A DNA stretch of 64,000 nt from Melampsora larici-populina 98AG31 (taxonomy: Eukaryota; Basidiomycota; Pucciniomycetes; Pucciniales; Melampsoraceae), in NCBI RefSeq assembly GCF_000204055.1, contig NW_006768772.1:1186829-1250828 (forward strand), written 5' to 3'. Below, piece by piece: positions 25,238 through 36,404 of the stretch; the stretch's first letter is position 1; every line of letters starts with the position of its first letter. The notes beneath the pieces are model-generated. The model did no database searches and was not told where the DNA came from. It saw nothing but the letters and a program-made list of their open reading frames with translations. The position numbers were made by a program, and so were the translations under genes.

Positions 25238-25468
25238 CAAATGTAACTGTAGCACGACTGCGGAGACAAAACCTTAGTCAGAAACTCTTTCAACCTTAAT
25301 GCCTGGTCTCCCAAAATGCATTTTGGAGGCCACATCGCGTGCTCACTGCCAAGTATCACTCTTGCTAAACTCACTCTTGCGTGCTCACTGCCAAAGATCA
25401 CTTTCACGGTTCAACTGTACATTCCATCACCACCAAATCCTTTCAAGATTGACCACCCACCCGGAATC

Positions 25469-28400
25469 ATGCCGTTAACGCGAAGCAAATCGATGCCCGG
25501 CCTGGTAGACGTGTTGGCCCGTCCCGCCGATCATACTGCAAACAAACGTGTCACGCTTCCAAATTGGCTTACCACTGCCAATGATGAATCCATGCGTCAA
25601 CATGTGATAGAACTTTGTATTTCTCACTTTGGTCACGAACCACGACCAAAACAAGTGGATGCTGTAGTCAGTTTAATTAATGGCCTCAATACTTTCCTGC
25701 TGGCCGGAACGGGATTTGGAAAAACTCAAGTGGCTGAGCTGTTCCTCTTGCTCTTTCCAAAAGTGGCCAAGCCAATTGTATTGATTCTGAACCCATTAGA
25801 CGCTCTTGGAGATAATCAGGTGAGCTCAACTAGTAATAATTGGATCTTACCGAAACTGACAGATCAGATTGCTTCAGGTGTCCGACAAAGTCAAGCATCA
25901 GTTCTCGGCAATCAACTTAACCCAAGCAACCATGACCCCAGAAGTAGCTGTAGATCTTTTAGCTGCAAAGTATCAGTTCGTTTACCTTGTGAGTTCATCA
26001 CTCTGACTGAATAAAGTTCTATCAACTTACCAGACATTCCTTCCAGAGTCCCGAAATATTTCTCAATAGTCCTCTCTTTTTGAAAGTGTACTTTAATGAG
26101 TGTTTTCAGAAGCGTGTTGTCTTGAAAGTGGTAGACGAAGCACATTTGATCTATACGTGGGGGCTTGTCGCGAGTGGTTTAGCCCGTAAAACAGCAAGCT
26201 GGGGAAATGTAAGAAGTACACGTGTAGGCAGGATATCATGGGTTTCACATTATGGGTTTATACAGTTTCATTATACCTTTCTCCTCAACGCCCGGCTTCG
26301 GAAAGTCCTCACTCCTCTGAGAGCCTTACTTGGACTTTTCCGGAGCTAGGTGAGAATTCAAGCTTTTTCTCTTATTTCTCTGTTTCTTTTACCTTTTCTA
26401 CTTTACTGACTCCTCTGAGAGCCTTACTTGGACTTTTCCGGAGCTAGTTTGAAACTATAACAAAGTTCCAAGTCCTCCTGTGCTCTCGTGAGAAGTCGAG
26501 CCGGACAAGTTTCCGGACTTTCAGTGAAGGTTCTAATAGAACCTTACAGGAAAAGTGCAGGATATCGGTATTTTTCGCCCCTCATATGGAAACCTCTTTA
26601 GTCGTTTGACCGCTACTGAACACGCACCTGTACTCCTCATGTTGGCTACATGTCGACCCAAGGCATTTGATGCAATACTAAAAAATCTACGTTGGCGCCG
26701 AGATCGTGATGTCAATGAAATTTGAGCCGACTTGGTCCGTTACAAGATCCGTTTTATCAGACTGACAATGAGTCATTCACTCAAGTCTGCAAAGGACCTA
26801 AATCGCTTTTTCCCCCCGGCGGACCGTGTACCTGATTGTGATCTTCCCCAAACTCTGATATACTCCGGAACTCAGAACCATACCTATAACACTATGAAAG
26901 CGGTTAATGTGGCTCGAAGACGTCCTCGCGATACACATCATGGTAATAGCTCATGTGCACGTTGCTATCATGTGGATACTGGAGCGGAAGACAAATTGGA
27001 GCGTGGAGAGGACTTTGTGGCCGGATTGTTTGCAATTATATGTTGTACCATGGCTCTAGGATTGGGGCAAAACTGGGATATAGTACAGCGTGTAATTGTG
27101 ATGGGACGGGCTGACCCAGCCACTATCGGTCAAATGCTTGGCCGCTGTGGACGAGATAACCGCGCTGGTTTGGGGGTCATGCTAGTTGAGCCAAGTCGCA
27201 GGGGTGGTAAAAATCAGGTAAAAGATTTTAAGAACGTCAAAAAAATGTCGGATGATGACCAAATGGATGGGTTAGCAATTACACCTGTGTGTCTTCGTGT
27301 GGCTTTTGCTATAGACAATGAGTAAGTATACCCTTTCTCAAACTTCATTATGCTATCTAGTGTTATTGATGGAAAGTTTCAAACGTTAGATTGGGCTATG
27401 TTCCATTGCACTTCGACGATGAGGAGTATATCAAGGAATATAATCGGCAAATTAAGATCGCCCCCTGTCTCTGCTCAAATTGTCGGCCTGACCTGCTCTT
27501 TGGCCTGATCGAATCGCAACAGCATGCCACACGTGCTACATTTGTTGATGTAGTTAACGGCTCAGTTCCGGTACCAATCTGCCCAGAAACTGTGACCGTA
27601 CAACCGAGACAGCCTTCTTCCGTCGAATCAACCATTCTAACTTGTCCTGCAAAAGATAAATGTCGCTCATCGCCAGCTTTTATCGAACTACAGGCGCTTC
27701 TGCTTAAAAACTTCAAATCATTGTACAGCTCATTATTCCCCAGAGACGATCACTTCATTTCAAGTGACTCCATGCTATCAGAGCAACAAGCCTGGGTCGC
27801 GGCAAAGAATTCTGACATACTCGTCAACCATTCTTAATTACGCAAAGTACTGGCAAGTGAAGCTTGTGATGGGCAGTTCGATTGTGTTCTGAATACGATT
27901 GAGCAGTGGAAGTGCTCATCTGTCTACAAAGAAAATCAAAAGGACATTTTGGGAATATCAAAACTGCAATACGATGCTGCTTGGGCGAAGGAGGTCCGGA
28001 AAGCCAAGAAAGAAACTCGGAATAAAGAAAAGGAGCTAGCTCAACTGGTATCCCAAATAACTCATATGATACAGGATCCAAATCCGACTCAGGACCCTGA
28101 GGTTGTAGAGTCAGATATTCGACAAGACGAAAAAATTTTGGAGACTATCAGCAATCCACCTCCAGAGCTTCTTGTATCTCAAGACCCTCAAACCCATCCA
28201 CCTGGTCAGGCGCTTCACCATTATCCGATTCCAACTAATGGTCATGAGGTTGTAGAGTCTGAACTTTGCTTGGATCCTATCATAAAAACACCTCCAGTTT
28301 CAAATCGACCTCCCAAAAGATCAATTGGTTTGGGCGCTTCCGCAGAAGAGCCAGCCCTTCGACCACGATTAGAAGATAGTCATGAAAGTATGTATACACC

Positions 28401-29190
28401 TACGTATGAACATAATCCAAACTACCACCATGACAATGTTTACTACTACTATAACAATGCCCACACCTACGATAACAACACCAACTACTCTCATCGCAAT
28501 CAGAACTACAACAATCACGATGCAAACACCTACAGTGAAAACATCGTCCCCTTGAATCACAATCTGATCTACTCGAAAGACTATCCAATACCACTGCCAC
28601 AAACTCATCTTCAAAGCTACGGAAACGAGGAAAACTATCAAAAGAACATAGAAAATAAGGAGAACTACTACGATCACATTCAAATGCCACAACGTGATTT
28701 TTCAAACTACTTAGGTGAGGGCAGAGTAAATTACGGTGATCAGAATCAAGAGGAAAAATATCAAAAGAACGGAGAAATTAATGAGAACTACTATAATCAC
28801 AATCGAATACCACAACGTGATAATCGAAACTACTTAGGTGAGGTCAGAGTAAATAATGGAGATCTCAATCGAATGTTACCACCTGATCGTCAAAACTACA
28901 CTAACGAGGAAAATAGATCCTATAGTCAATACTACACAGAACATTGTGACTATGAAAACTACGCTCATCTTAGAAGTGACAATCAAAACTACCGCGATTA
29001 TCCAAACTATGAGACCACCGACCACACTCCTATGCAAACTCAAAACCATCCTTCTAACCAACAACATCTTCAAAACTACGCTGATCATGAAGACTTCAAC
29101 TACTCCACTCAAACTTCCAAACATCAAAATGTTTACTACAACACCTATCATCATCACTACCATTCACAAGTTCCACCCAAGCAGCATTAG
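25469..29190 (+). pseudogene. RecQ-like DEAH helicase with Asn/Tyr/His-rich tail, two nonsense codons
   Basis: Exons 25469-25819, 25878-25988, 26047-26208, 26561-27321 and 27390-29190 join in frame (1062 codons). Motif I is AGTGFGKT in exon 1. NPLDALGDNQ fits motif Ia. VVDEAHLIYTWG (motif II, DEAH box with the Trp usual in RecQ) is in exon 3. TMALGLGQNWDIVQRVIVMG and GQMLGRCGRDNRAG (motifs V and VI) are in exon 4. A Cys-containing zinc-like segment (APCLCSNCRPDLL) follows. The last 270 residues are low-complexity Asn/Tyr/His/Gln, prion-like. In-frame TGA at 26723-26725 and TAA at 27835-27837 break an otherwise open frame, so this copy is probably inactive. Subtelomeric RecQ families of fungi (TLH type) are the other possible origin. 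It converges with the DUF6589 gene (23 bases apart). Confidence 0.78.
26311..26447. repeat. 39-bp direct repeat in the helicase intron
   Basis: A 39-base string starting ACTCCTCTGAGAGCC and ending CCGGAGCTAG occurs at 26311-26349 and again at 26409-26447, 59 bases apart. The host intron (26209-26560) is far longer than the others here, so this is a local insertion or duplication. Confidence 0.7.
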
Positions 29191-29212
29191 ATATGACCCT
29201 CATAACTAATGC

Positions 29213-32200
29213 TCATGCATCCCACCTACAAAAGGTATGTAGTTTCAGAATTGATTTATCTGACAAAGATGGTTTGAACTCACACATATGCGTGTCCTCC
29301 TCTGATGCTGAATTATCCAACGAGCCTTCAGCATCGGCTTCGCTTAGAGCATCCGCAGCATCAGCTTTGCCGGAAGCTTCCGAAAGCAAATCCAAGTCGT
29401 CTATGTTTGGGAATGACGCTTGGGGGGTTCCCCATCGAAATCGGGTACTTTCCTTGTGTATGACTTCTTTCTGAAGCAATTTCTGAAAATTGATGTAACC
29501 CAGATCCATCAAATCCTTTTTCTCTTCTGGCTGCTGTGCTACATTTGTTTCGGTCAAATTTTTGTTACTCCAAGTTAGGAATTTAGCAAGAGATCGGGAA
29601 TTGATCAGATGCTTCTTATGCCTAAACATTTCCACCATACCCGATCTCAATCGGAGGTTTCTAATCAATTGGCGTAGCTTTAAAAGAAAATCACACATCT
29701 AAGTTGCATGACGCGCCATCTCCAAAAAGAACCTAAAAACTCACTAGGTTGATATTTGCAGAGAATCAGTCCAATAGGATCTTGATTCTAGTCCCAGAAC
29801 CCTATGTGTGAAAATTATAAACCAATAAGAGACTTAACAAACTATAAGCAACGTCATATGGAACTCACTGATTGATTAAAAAAGTATTTCAGCCACCAGT
29901 TCTGGTGCTCGAGATACAAATCTTTAGCTACAAAATGATCTGCATGGCCACGCGTAGAAAGGAGGGTTGAATGTTTGATGATATGTGCTAGACCCCTTGG
30001 TAGGTAATCTTCGAGGAGGAGGATAAGGCGAGGAAGATACATTCGATAATGCGAAAGACCAGACATGCCGTGCGCCATGATAGACCACCTTTTCCACATC
30101 AGCATCAAACGGCCAATATCACCTTGTTTGGTTGCTTGATTAGCCTCCACCATGGTAGCCAAGTCGCGGATTTGTAATCGCATGTTGTAGCCTCGAATAT
30201 CACCTTGGCTTTTAGCAGCTCGCAGGCTGCTCAGCGTCATGAACTGATCATGAGCAGTATCAATAATTTGTTGCACCGTTTTAGTATCTTCAAGATCGAC
30301 AGGCTTGTTCATCTGATCCTTGACCTGGCTGCAAATTCTCAAAGCATCACTGTCAGGCAGTAATTATAACATAGCTGAGCACATCATACATATCAGATCT
30401 GACCTCAAGCAATGGACCAAAAGCGCACTGTGAATATGAAATATCATTCTCATAATCACACCAAAGTCCTTCTTGATGACGGGTTTTTCAGGTCGACCAC
30501 CCAAAGTTTGCCACATAGCACCGAATCCAGTATCGTCTGTCTCGTCCGGGTTGCCCCACCCCTCTCCAATAAGCACTTGAGCGTTGTTCCACATAGTATG
30601 AGCTGCTCCGGGAATTGATAGGAAATTATGAAGTCCGTCATAACGCTTGGCTGAGGGGGCTCGCTTACATCTCAAACTTTCTAGATTCAGACATGTACCT
30701 ACATCACCTTCAATTATTTGAAGATCATCTACGTTATCTTTGACCAAGCGCCCCGTTTGTCTTGCTACTTGTTCGAGAACTTGGCCAACCCCACCTGCTG
30801 AAGAGTCTGGTGCGTCAATCAACTGAAGCATTACCACATCGGGCTCGGTCGGCTTGATGCGTTCTATTGAGTGTGGATTTTTTGAGAGCTTAGGTATGGA
30901 CTTTGGGGTGTGAGTGTTGTTCTTGGTGAGTATGTAGTCAAGGTAGGCCTGATTAAGTTGACTCCTGAGGACGGAATCCCAATGTAACAATTGTGAGTCA
31001 TCAGGTAGAAAGCTTTTCGCTTTGACAGGGGCATTTTCAGCTTCCTGCATTGAGGTAACAAAAGAGTCAAAAGTTAACTCTTCAGGTTTGACTTCCGCAA
31101 TCAGGTCTTTAGAGTGAAAGTGAAAATAACCCCATGTTCCATGGAACATGCGTGAAGCTGCGTCTAGCCGACAATAATGCACACGTTCCATGATATCAAA
31201 ATTATCAATCGTGAGGAACGGACGAATCACATATTTGCGGGCTAATCGGTCACGCAGAATACTTAGAGATACATGCGTGAGCCGCGCTGCCATCCTAATG
31301 GCAGTCCGGCGTGACGCAGTTAGACCGATATGATGTAAATAGTGGTGTAACCTGCTGCTTGCCCCTGAGGCCATGAAAGCCAGAGAGTTTTCAAGGGCCA
31401 AGCCGTTCACGCCTCGATTGCAGACATAGGAAACCATTGAACACACTGTGTTTGCAACCTGGTTCCGAAAAATTGTGGTTCAAAGGTAGGGGTTTTCCTC
31501 AAAACAGCTTTGGAGACAAAAATAAAACCAAAGAAAATCTCACATTGGTTGCCCGTGTGGTCCACAATTGTTTGCGATCCACTGAATCAACATAAATAAC
31601 TCCAGCTTCTTCATCTCCCCAATCCAATTCTTCCTCAATCTCTTTCATTTCATCTTCATCATTTCCATGTTGAACATCCGGTTCAATCAACGGAACAAGT
31701 GGTTCTTCGGAGGAGCTAGAAGAATCACTAGTGTCTTTTTGCACTTTGTCAGTATCCATGACTGTAACCTCAGAGAGTTCATCGCCGTGGGCAGCTGCAA
31801 AGTTTGACGACTGAGCCGGATTGCTAGGCGCGGCTTCAGACTCCGACACAGTTGGAGGGTCAATCAGATAGGCTGTCTCATCTATCCCCTCCACTTGACG
31901 ATAACGGCCAATACTACCCCGGATCAGATGCCATAGGAAACCGGTTCCTCTCTTGAGAGCAGCATAGCGTTCAGCGGTGCGAGCAATACCAAAGAACGAA
32001 TGAGTGATCCTATGTGCTGGGGTTGGAGGTCCAAAGACTGAGCGTGGCCTGCTCTCTGCGGCAACTATTTTCGTAGCCTGTGAAATAAAATGACAAGGTT
32101 TTCCATCATGGGTGGCCAAATCAGCATACGTCAAAGCTTAGTTATACAAGGAAGTATCTATACCTCAGATAAGATCCATCGATCCCAGTGCTGTTGACCA

Positions 32201-32451
32201 GTCAGTGACTTACTAACGACCGCCTTCTTGAAGGCCATCAGGATGTTCAACGTTGAAGGCCAACCTCGGTTGGAGCTCCAGTATCGTCGCAGTGTGGCGA
32301 GTTCATCGTTGTCATCGACACCCAGGATCAAAGTAAGTAATACATCTTTAAGAGGCAAATCTATCTCTTTGAGGTGTTTCAAGAAAGAAACAGTCTCTGA
32401 TATCATACGGGCAGTAGGTTTAAATCCCTCAACTTGGCGGTGGGCTGGCAT
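29213..32451 (-). pseudogene. DUF6589-like transposon-associated protein, one nonsense codon
   Basis: Exons (minus) 32451-32164, 32077-31544, 31458-30404, 30349-29869, 29801-29745 and 29698-29213 join in frame to 967 codons, with a TGA at 29768-29766. Signature blocks are LTIDNFDIMERVHYCR, LIAEVKPEELTF, GDVGTCLNLESL, IPGAAHTMWNNAQVL, a GFGAMWQTLGG / KKDFGVIM block with FHIHSALLVHCL, and LSTRGHADHFVAKDLYLEHQN. These match my memory of the fungal DUF6589 family, which is common in repeat-rich basidiomycete genomes and looks nuclease/transposase-like; catalytic residues are not assigned. The Ser/Glu-rich linker (about residues 135-170) and acidic tail are low complexity. Its convergent partner and the flanking inverted repeats suggest it is the enzyme of a mobile element. 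Confidence 0.7.
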
Positions 32452-33173
32452 TTCTGCTGGTTTGTAGTTTGTCGAGAGATGAGGAGGAAGAAATTGTTTA
32501 TAGAAGTTTATAACAGCGGATCAAAAAAGATAAAAGTTTGATTTTGTTTTTTTTTCTCAAAGATTTACCGAGAATTAATGAGGGCCGTATTGTTATATGT
32601 GGAGTATTGAAGATAGAAATGTTCTGCAATTTCATATAACCTTTTTGGGATCACATTTCCAATGTTTACTAGGGGATTTTGTGCAGGGTTTTTCTTCCTT
32701 TTTAATTATTTGCAATTGGTATCCATCCACATGTCATAAAATATGAGATGCTTGTAATGCTCTATTGTGTATGACTATAGTTATGAATATCTATTGGGAC
32801 ATTTGACCATTTGATGCGCTCAGAATTGGTAATACGTTGCAAAAGAGATGAGAATGTATCCATCAATTTTTTCTGCTTTTGAATTTTTTATGTATTTCTT
32901 TGTATTTTCTACTCAACCCCTGGCTTCAGATGGTTCTAATGTGGTCTATATGTCAAATAGTTATGAATATCTATGAACATATCGGGTCATTCGAAGCGCT
33001 CAGAATTGGTAATACGTCTGTCATGAAAGAGATGAAATTGTAAGCATCACTTGTTGAACTGTAGTTTTCAGCAAGATAGTTGGGCAAAACCAAGCCAAAA
33101 AGCACAAGGTGGATGTGTATACTCGCAGCAATTACAATTGCGTGCTACATACAAATACAGGAATAGTAAAGGC
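32452..33173. repeat. AT-rich spacer with a 180-bp-spaced direct repeat
   Basis: An 85-base block at about 32779-32862 (AGTTATGAATATCTATxxG ... GCGCTCAGAATTGGTAATACG ... GAGATGA) recurs at about 32959-33045, exactly 180 bases later. It lies upstream of the DUF6589-like gene and inside the right inverted-repeat arm, so it may be promoter or subterminal repeat sequence of the element. No coding sequence is seen. Confidence 0.6.
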
Positions 33174-33436
33174 ACAAACCACCAGCTTCTGGAGGCAAAA
33201 AAGAAGGGAGGGGATCTACTTCCTCGTTTTTTTTTGATATAAATGTGCGTCTCACCAAGGCGAACAAAAAGTTTCTTTGGTGTAAAAAATTTCACAAATA
33301 GGTGAAAAAGTTTTATAAGGACAGCAAATCTCTCCACCAAAAACGCTTGACCCTCACAGGCCAAAACAAGCAAACTTGTCCTGAGTCCCTCGCTCGACGT
33401 CTCGCGAGGACTCGAGCGTGGGACTCTGATGAGTTT
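33174..33436 (-). repeat. Right arm of the 265-bp inverted repeat
   Basis: Reverse complement of 24973-25237. Its hairpin (33393-33426) is perfect: two 7-bp stems (GAGTCCC/GGGACTC and CGCTCGA/TCGAGCG in pairing order) separated by one mismatch, with loop core CTCGCGAG. The outer end abuts LINE sequence directly. A long minus-strand open frame crossing it is a by-product of the repeat. Confidence 0.8.
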
Positions 33437-33675
33437 AAAAATATCTCTAGGCTTCATAGACGATGTAACACATCTAGTTGCTAACAAAGACATTGACCTC
33501 AACATTCTAGACCTGGAGGAGGAGGGCGAAAGATCACTTGAGTGGGGAAGGAGACATGGAGCGATTTTTGACCAAAAAAAGGCCCAAATTATGCATTTTA
33601 CACATAAGAAACATGCTAACCCAAATTTCTTATTTGGAACACAGACCTTACAGCCGAAAACGATTGAACTCCGGT

Positions 33676-33737
33676 GGCTGGGCCTCTGGTTAGATCCGAA
33701 GTTGACGGCTGGGCCTCTGGTTAGATCCGAAGTTGAC
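33676..33737 (+). repeat. 31-bp tandem duplication breaking the LINE frame
   Basis: The unit starting GGCTGGGCCTCTGGTTAG and ending AAGTTGAC occurs at 33676-33706 and immediately again at 33707-33737. As 31 is not a multiple of three it shifts the reverse-transcriptase frame; removing one unit would restore continuity. Confidence 0.9.
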
Positions 33738-34711
33738 ATATAAACCTCACATACACAGAATGGTAGCTCGAGGAAAGGCAACCATAGCTCAGCTTAGTAG
33801 AATTAGCAGATGTTACCATGGCCTAAGCCCAAAAGAGACAAAAACATTGATAACGGCTATATTAAAACCTAGAATACTGTTTGGAAGTATAGTGTGGTTC
33901 AATACACGGACAGAAAGTAAAGTATCAAAGATATTTCATCAATTCCAAAATGCAGCGAATCGACTAATCTTGGGAGCTTTCAAGAGCTCACCAACAGACC
34001 AGATGTACCATGATGCAGACATGGTAACTTTCAAGAATTTAGCTTTACGATATCATCACGACTATGTGTACAAACGACTGACGGCACCGGCCTCTCACCC
34101 ATCAAGACAAATAATACAACACGAATTACTAAATGAACCAGCTACGCATAAAAGTCCTATTCACAGATTGATTAGAAAAACTGACATCTTTTTACCTAAC
34201 ACAAACATTTTAGAAACAATCTATCCATACCCGACCCCCCCATGGGAAGAGCCTAGATGGCAGGTTGAGAACCTAGGAGACAAACGCGAGAAAGTTAAAG
34301 AACAAGTACCGACCCAAATTCAAGAAGAAAACGACAAAGGCGCATGTGTTATCTTCACGGACGGGTCATACATTGAAGAAGTGGGAGGAGGTGCAGCAAT
34401 AGCAATGGAAGGGAGGACCGCGAGCCATTCATATGGGCCACCGGACGGAATATCAAATTATGAAATGGAAACTATGGCTATCATGATAGCGCTCGTACAA
34501 TTCAAACAAGTAACTGACTTAGATCTATCTCCAACACTTCTTACAAAACAAAGAGCAAATGGATTGCTGATGCGTTGGATAAACTTGAAAAAGGACAGGC
34601 CGCAGCAATCTTTCAACTAAGATGCGGACACTGCCCATTGAAGAAATTCCTACATAGGATAGGAGTAGAAGAAGATAACAAGTGTGAAGCATGTCTTGCT
34701 ATAGAAACACC

Positions 34712-35581
34712 TCAGGATGAGCCCCGACACCCGGGGAATATCGGGTCCCCGCGGGCGCTCCCGGCGGGTTCAGGGTTCGAGCCAGCCTGTATTGGATGGC
34801 TATACCCTGGGGGATAGTCGTTCCGGGGGGTCGTTATGGCAGGAAAAAAAAAACGATTCTCCTCGGGGACCCCGGGGGAATAGTCATAAAAGCAATGAGA
34901 GGAATCGAGGATAATATAGCAATAGAAACAACAACAAAGACAAAACAACGCAGACATTTGTATAAAAAGGCTAATCGACAATGATAGGGAGGACCTTGGA
35001 AGTGAGATTCTTGACAGTACGGTACAAGTGTCATGTTGCTGTTGCGGAAGTCTTAGGTACAGAGCTAGTACTAGTAGTAGGAGTGCTTGACATATTCAAT
35101 ATGAATGTGTCGTTAGAATTTCTTGTTAGATAAATGATTGGGTTGTTGGTTGGAAAACGAAAGGAAATGTTTAAATCAAAATCTCTTGAATCGAGTCTCA
35201 ATTCTCAAGTCTTTTAATGATTAATCTTATTTCTCACATGATCTCAATGGGTCTAGTCCCTTGCTTTGAAGTTTTGAGCGCAAGGGACTAGACTCCTCCT
35301 GGCCATATCTTGTCCCAGAGAGTTCCTAGACCTCTTTCGATCACGACTTTTTTCTCTCAAGCCTCGGATTGCCTCGGATTGCCTCGGATTACCGGGTTTA
35401 CCCGGAAATCCCCCGGCGCCCGGCGCCCCCGTCAAGGCTCTCGGTCCGGGAGGCGTTCTCAGGCTGTAGCTGGGAAAATTAATCGGGTTTGCCGGGCTCG
35501 GGTGCCGTGCTGACGCTTAAAAAAAATTATATCTTGTCGGCGCCTCGAAACCCGGCACTCGGGGGACGGGTCTCAACCTGA
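34712..35581. mobile_element. 870-bp hAT-like non-autonomous element nested in the LINE
   Basis: The LINE sequence GAAACACC occurs on both sides (34704-34711 and 35582-35589), an 8-bp target duplication. The ends TCAGGATGAGCCCCG and CGGGTCTCAACCTGA are inverted repeats with 13 of 15 matches. Removing the element and one duplication restores the LINE frame exactly (ETPAHFLVYC). The interior has GC-rich flanks, a triple CCTCGGATTG tandem at about 35360-35390, and a short Ser/Thr-rich frame on the minus strand (about 35095-35035). An 8-bp duplication fits the hAT superfamily. No transposase is present. Confidence 0.85.
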
Positions 35582-36157
35582 GAAACACCGGCACATTTCT
35601 TAGTGTATTGCAAGAAATACACGAAACACAGGCAAAAGTTTAGAAATAAACTGAAAGAAGAAAAGATCAAGGTGGACATCAACTCAGCAAGAAGACTTTT
35701 GGACACACCTAAAGTCTACCCATATTTAGCTCAATACATTCAAGAAACTGGAAGATTTCTTTATTTACAAACATACCTAGACAAATAGAAAGCCAACATG
35801 CATATTATTGATCTATGAAATAGTTATCTTTTTTTTTTTTTTTTCTATCATCTTATGTTATCTTATTTTCATTTTTACTTTTTCTTGTGGTGTAAATTCT
35901 TTTGGGCGCGTGGTTAGAACATAAGAACCTGTTGTAAAGGCTTGGTAGTCCGGTACAAGCGGGAGGATTAGCGGTGGTTGTAAACTTTTACATTAGACTT
36001 ACAAAGTTAGCTAGTGCGATATGTGAAATCAAAAGCACTCTAAAATAAAAAAAAAATAAAAAAAAAAAAATTCACCGTCCTAGCCCTGATCTATTTTCAG
36101 CTACATGGACCTTTGAAACATTCCATTAGGTGATCGTCAGGCTACGCATATGATGAT

Positions 36158-36260
36158 GAGAAACCAGTTTCTGGTGCGATGTTGAACATACGCAGCAAGA
36201 GATACAGGTTGATACAAGACTTGTTGGACCAATGTAAAACTGTTATGTATTAGCAATCTG
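36158..36260 (+). promoter_or_regulatory. Shared upstream block of the secreted family, copy 2
   Basis: CCAGTTTCTGGTGCGATGTT, GAACAT and ACAAGACTTGTTGGACC match the blocks before copies 1 and 3. The LINE 3' tail ends about 90 bases upstream, so the LINE inserted just outside this region. Confidence 0.5.
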
Positions 36261-36404
36261 CGGGTACCCATACGTAGTTAAAAGTTTAAGATGGAGCGAA
36301 GAATACCTGGAGTATTTCTCTCACTTTTCTCCCACGTTTCTTCAATCCAACTGTCTATAACACTGTGTGTTAATTTTAACCACAACATTTGACTACCTTT
36401 CAAG

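Larger units (their letters stand above)
33437..36070 (+). mobile_element. 5'-truncated LINE (RT end, RNase H, zinc knuckle), interrupted
   Basis: Non-LTR retrotransposon remnant. It opens inside reverse transcriptase with FIDDVTHLVA (the YVDD-box equivalent) and RHGAIFDQKKAQ. A 31-bp tandem duplication at 33676-33737 breaks the frame, which resumes at LTYKPHIHRMVARGKATIAQLSR. RNase H is marked by VIFTDGSY and NYEMETMAI, but it is shortened before the Cys-rich end (CEACLAIETP ... AHFLVYCKKY). An 870-bp element splits that last motif. The final frame ends at 35788 (QTYLDK), and an A-rich tail at about 36048-36070 marks the 3' end. The 5' end lies exactly against the inverted-repeat arm. The copy cannot be active. 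Confidence 0.8.

Noticed and set aside
28369..29163. Minus-strand hydrophobic frames (Val/Ile-rich) at 28.4-29.2 kb
   Set aside because: Antisense of the Asn/Tyr/His repeat tail of the helicase; Val/Ile runs arise from complementing AAC/CAC/TAC codons.
33068..33781. Minus-strand open frame of 237 codons across the right inverted-repeat arm
   Set aside because: It runs through the repeat arm and antisense to LINE reverse transcriptase; the matching left-arm frame (25012-25299) is kept only because the arms are near identical. No domain or splice support.
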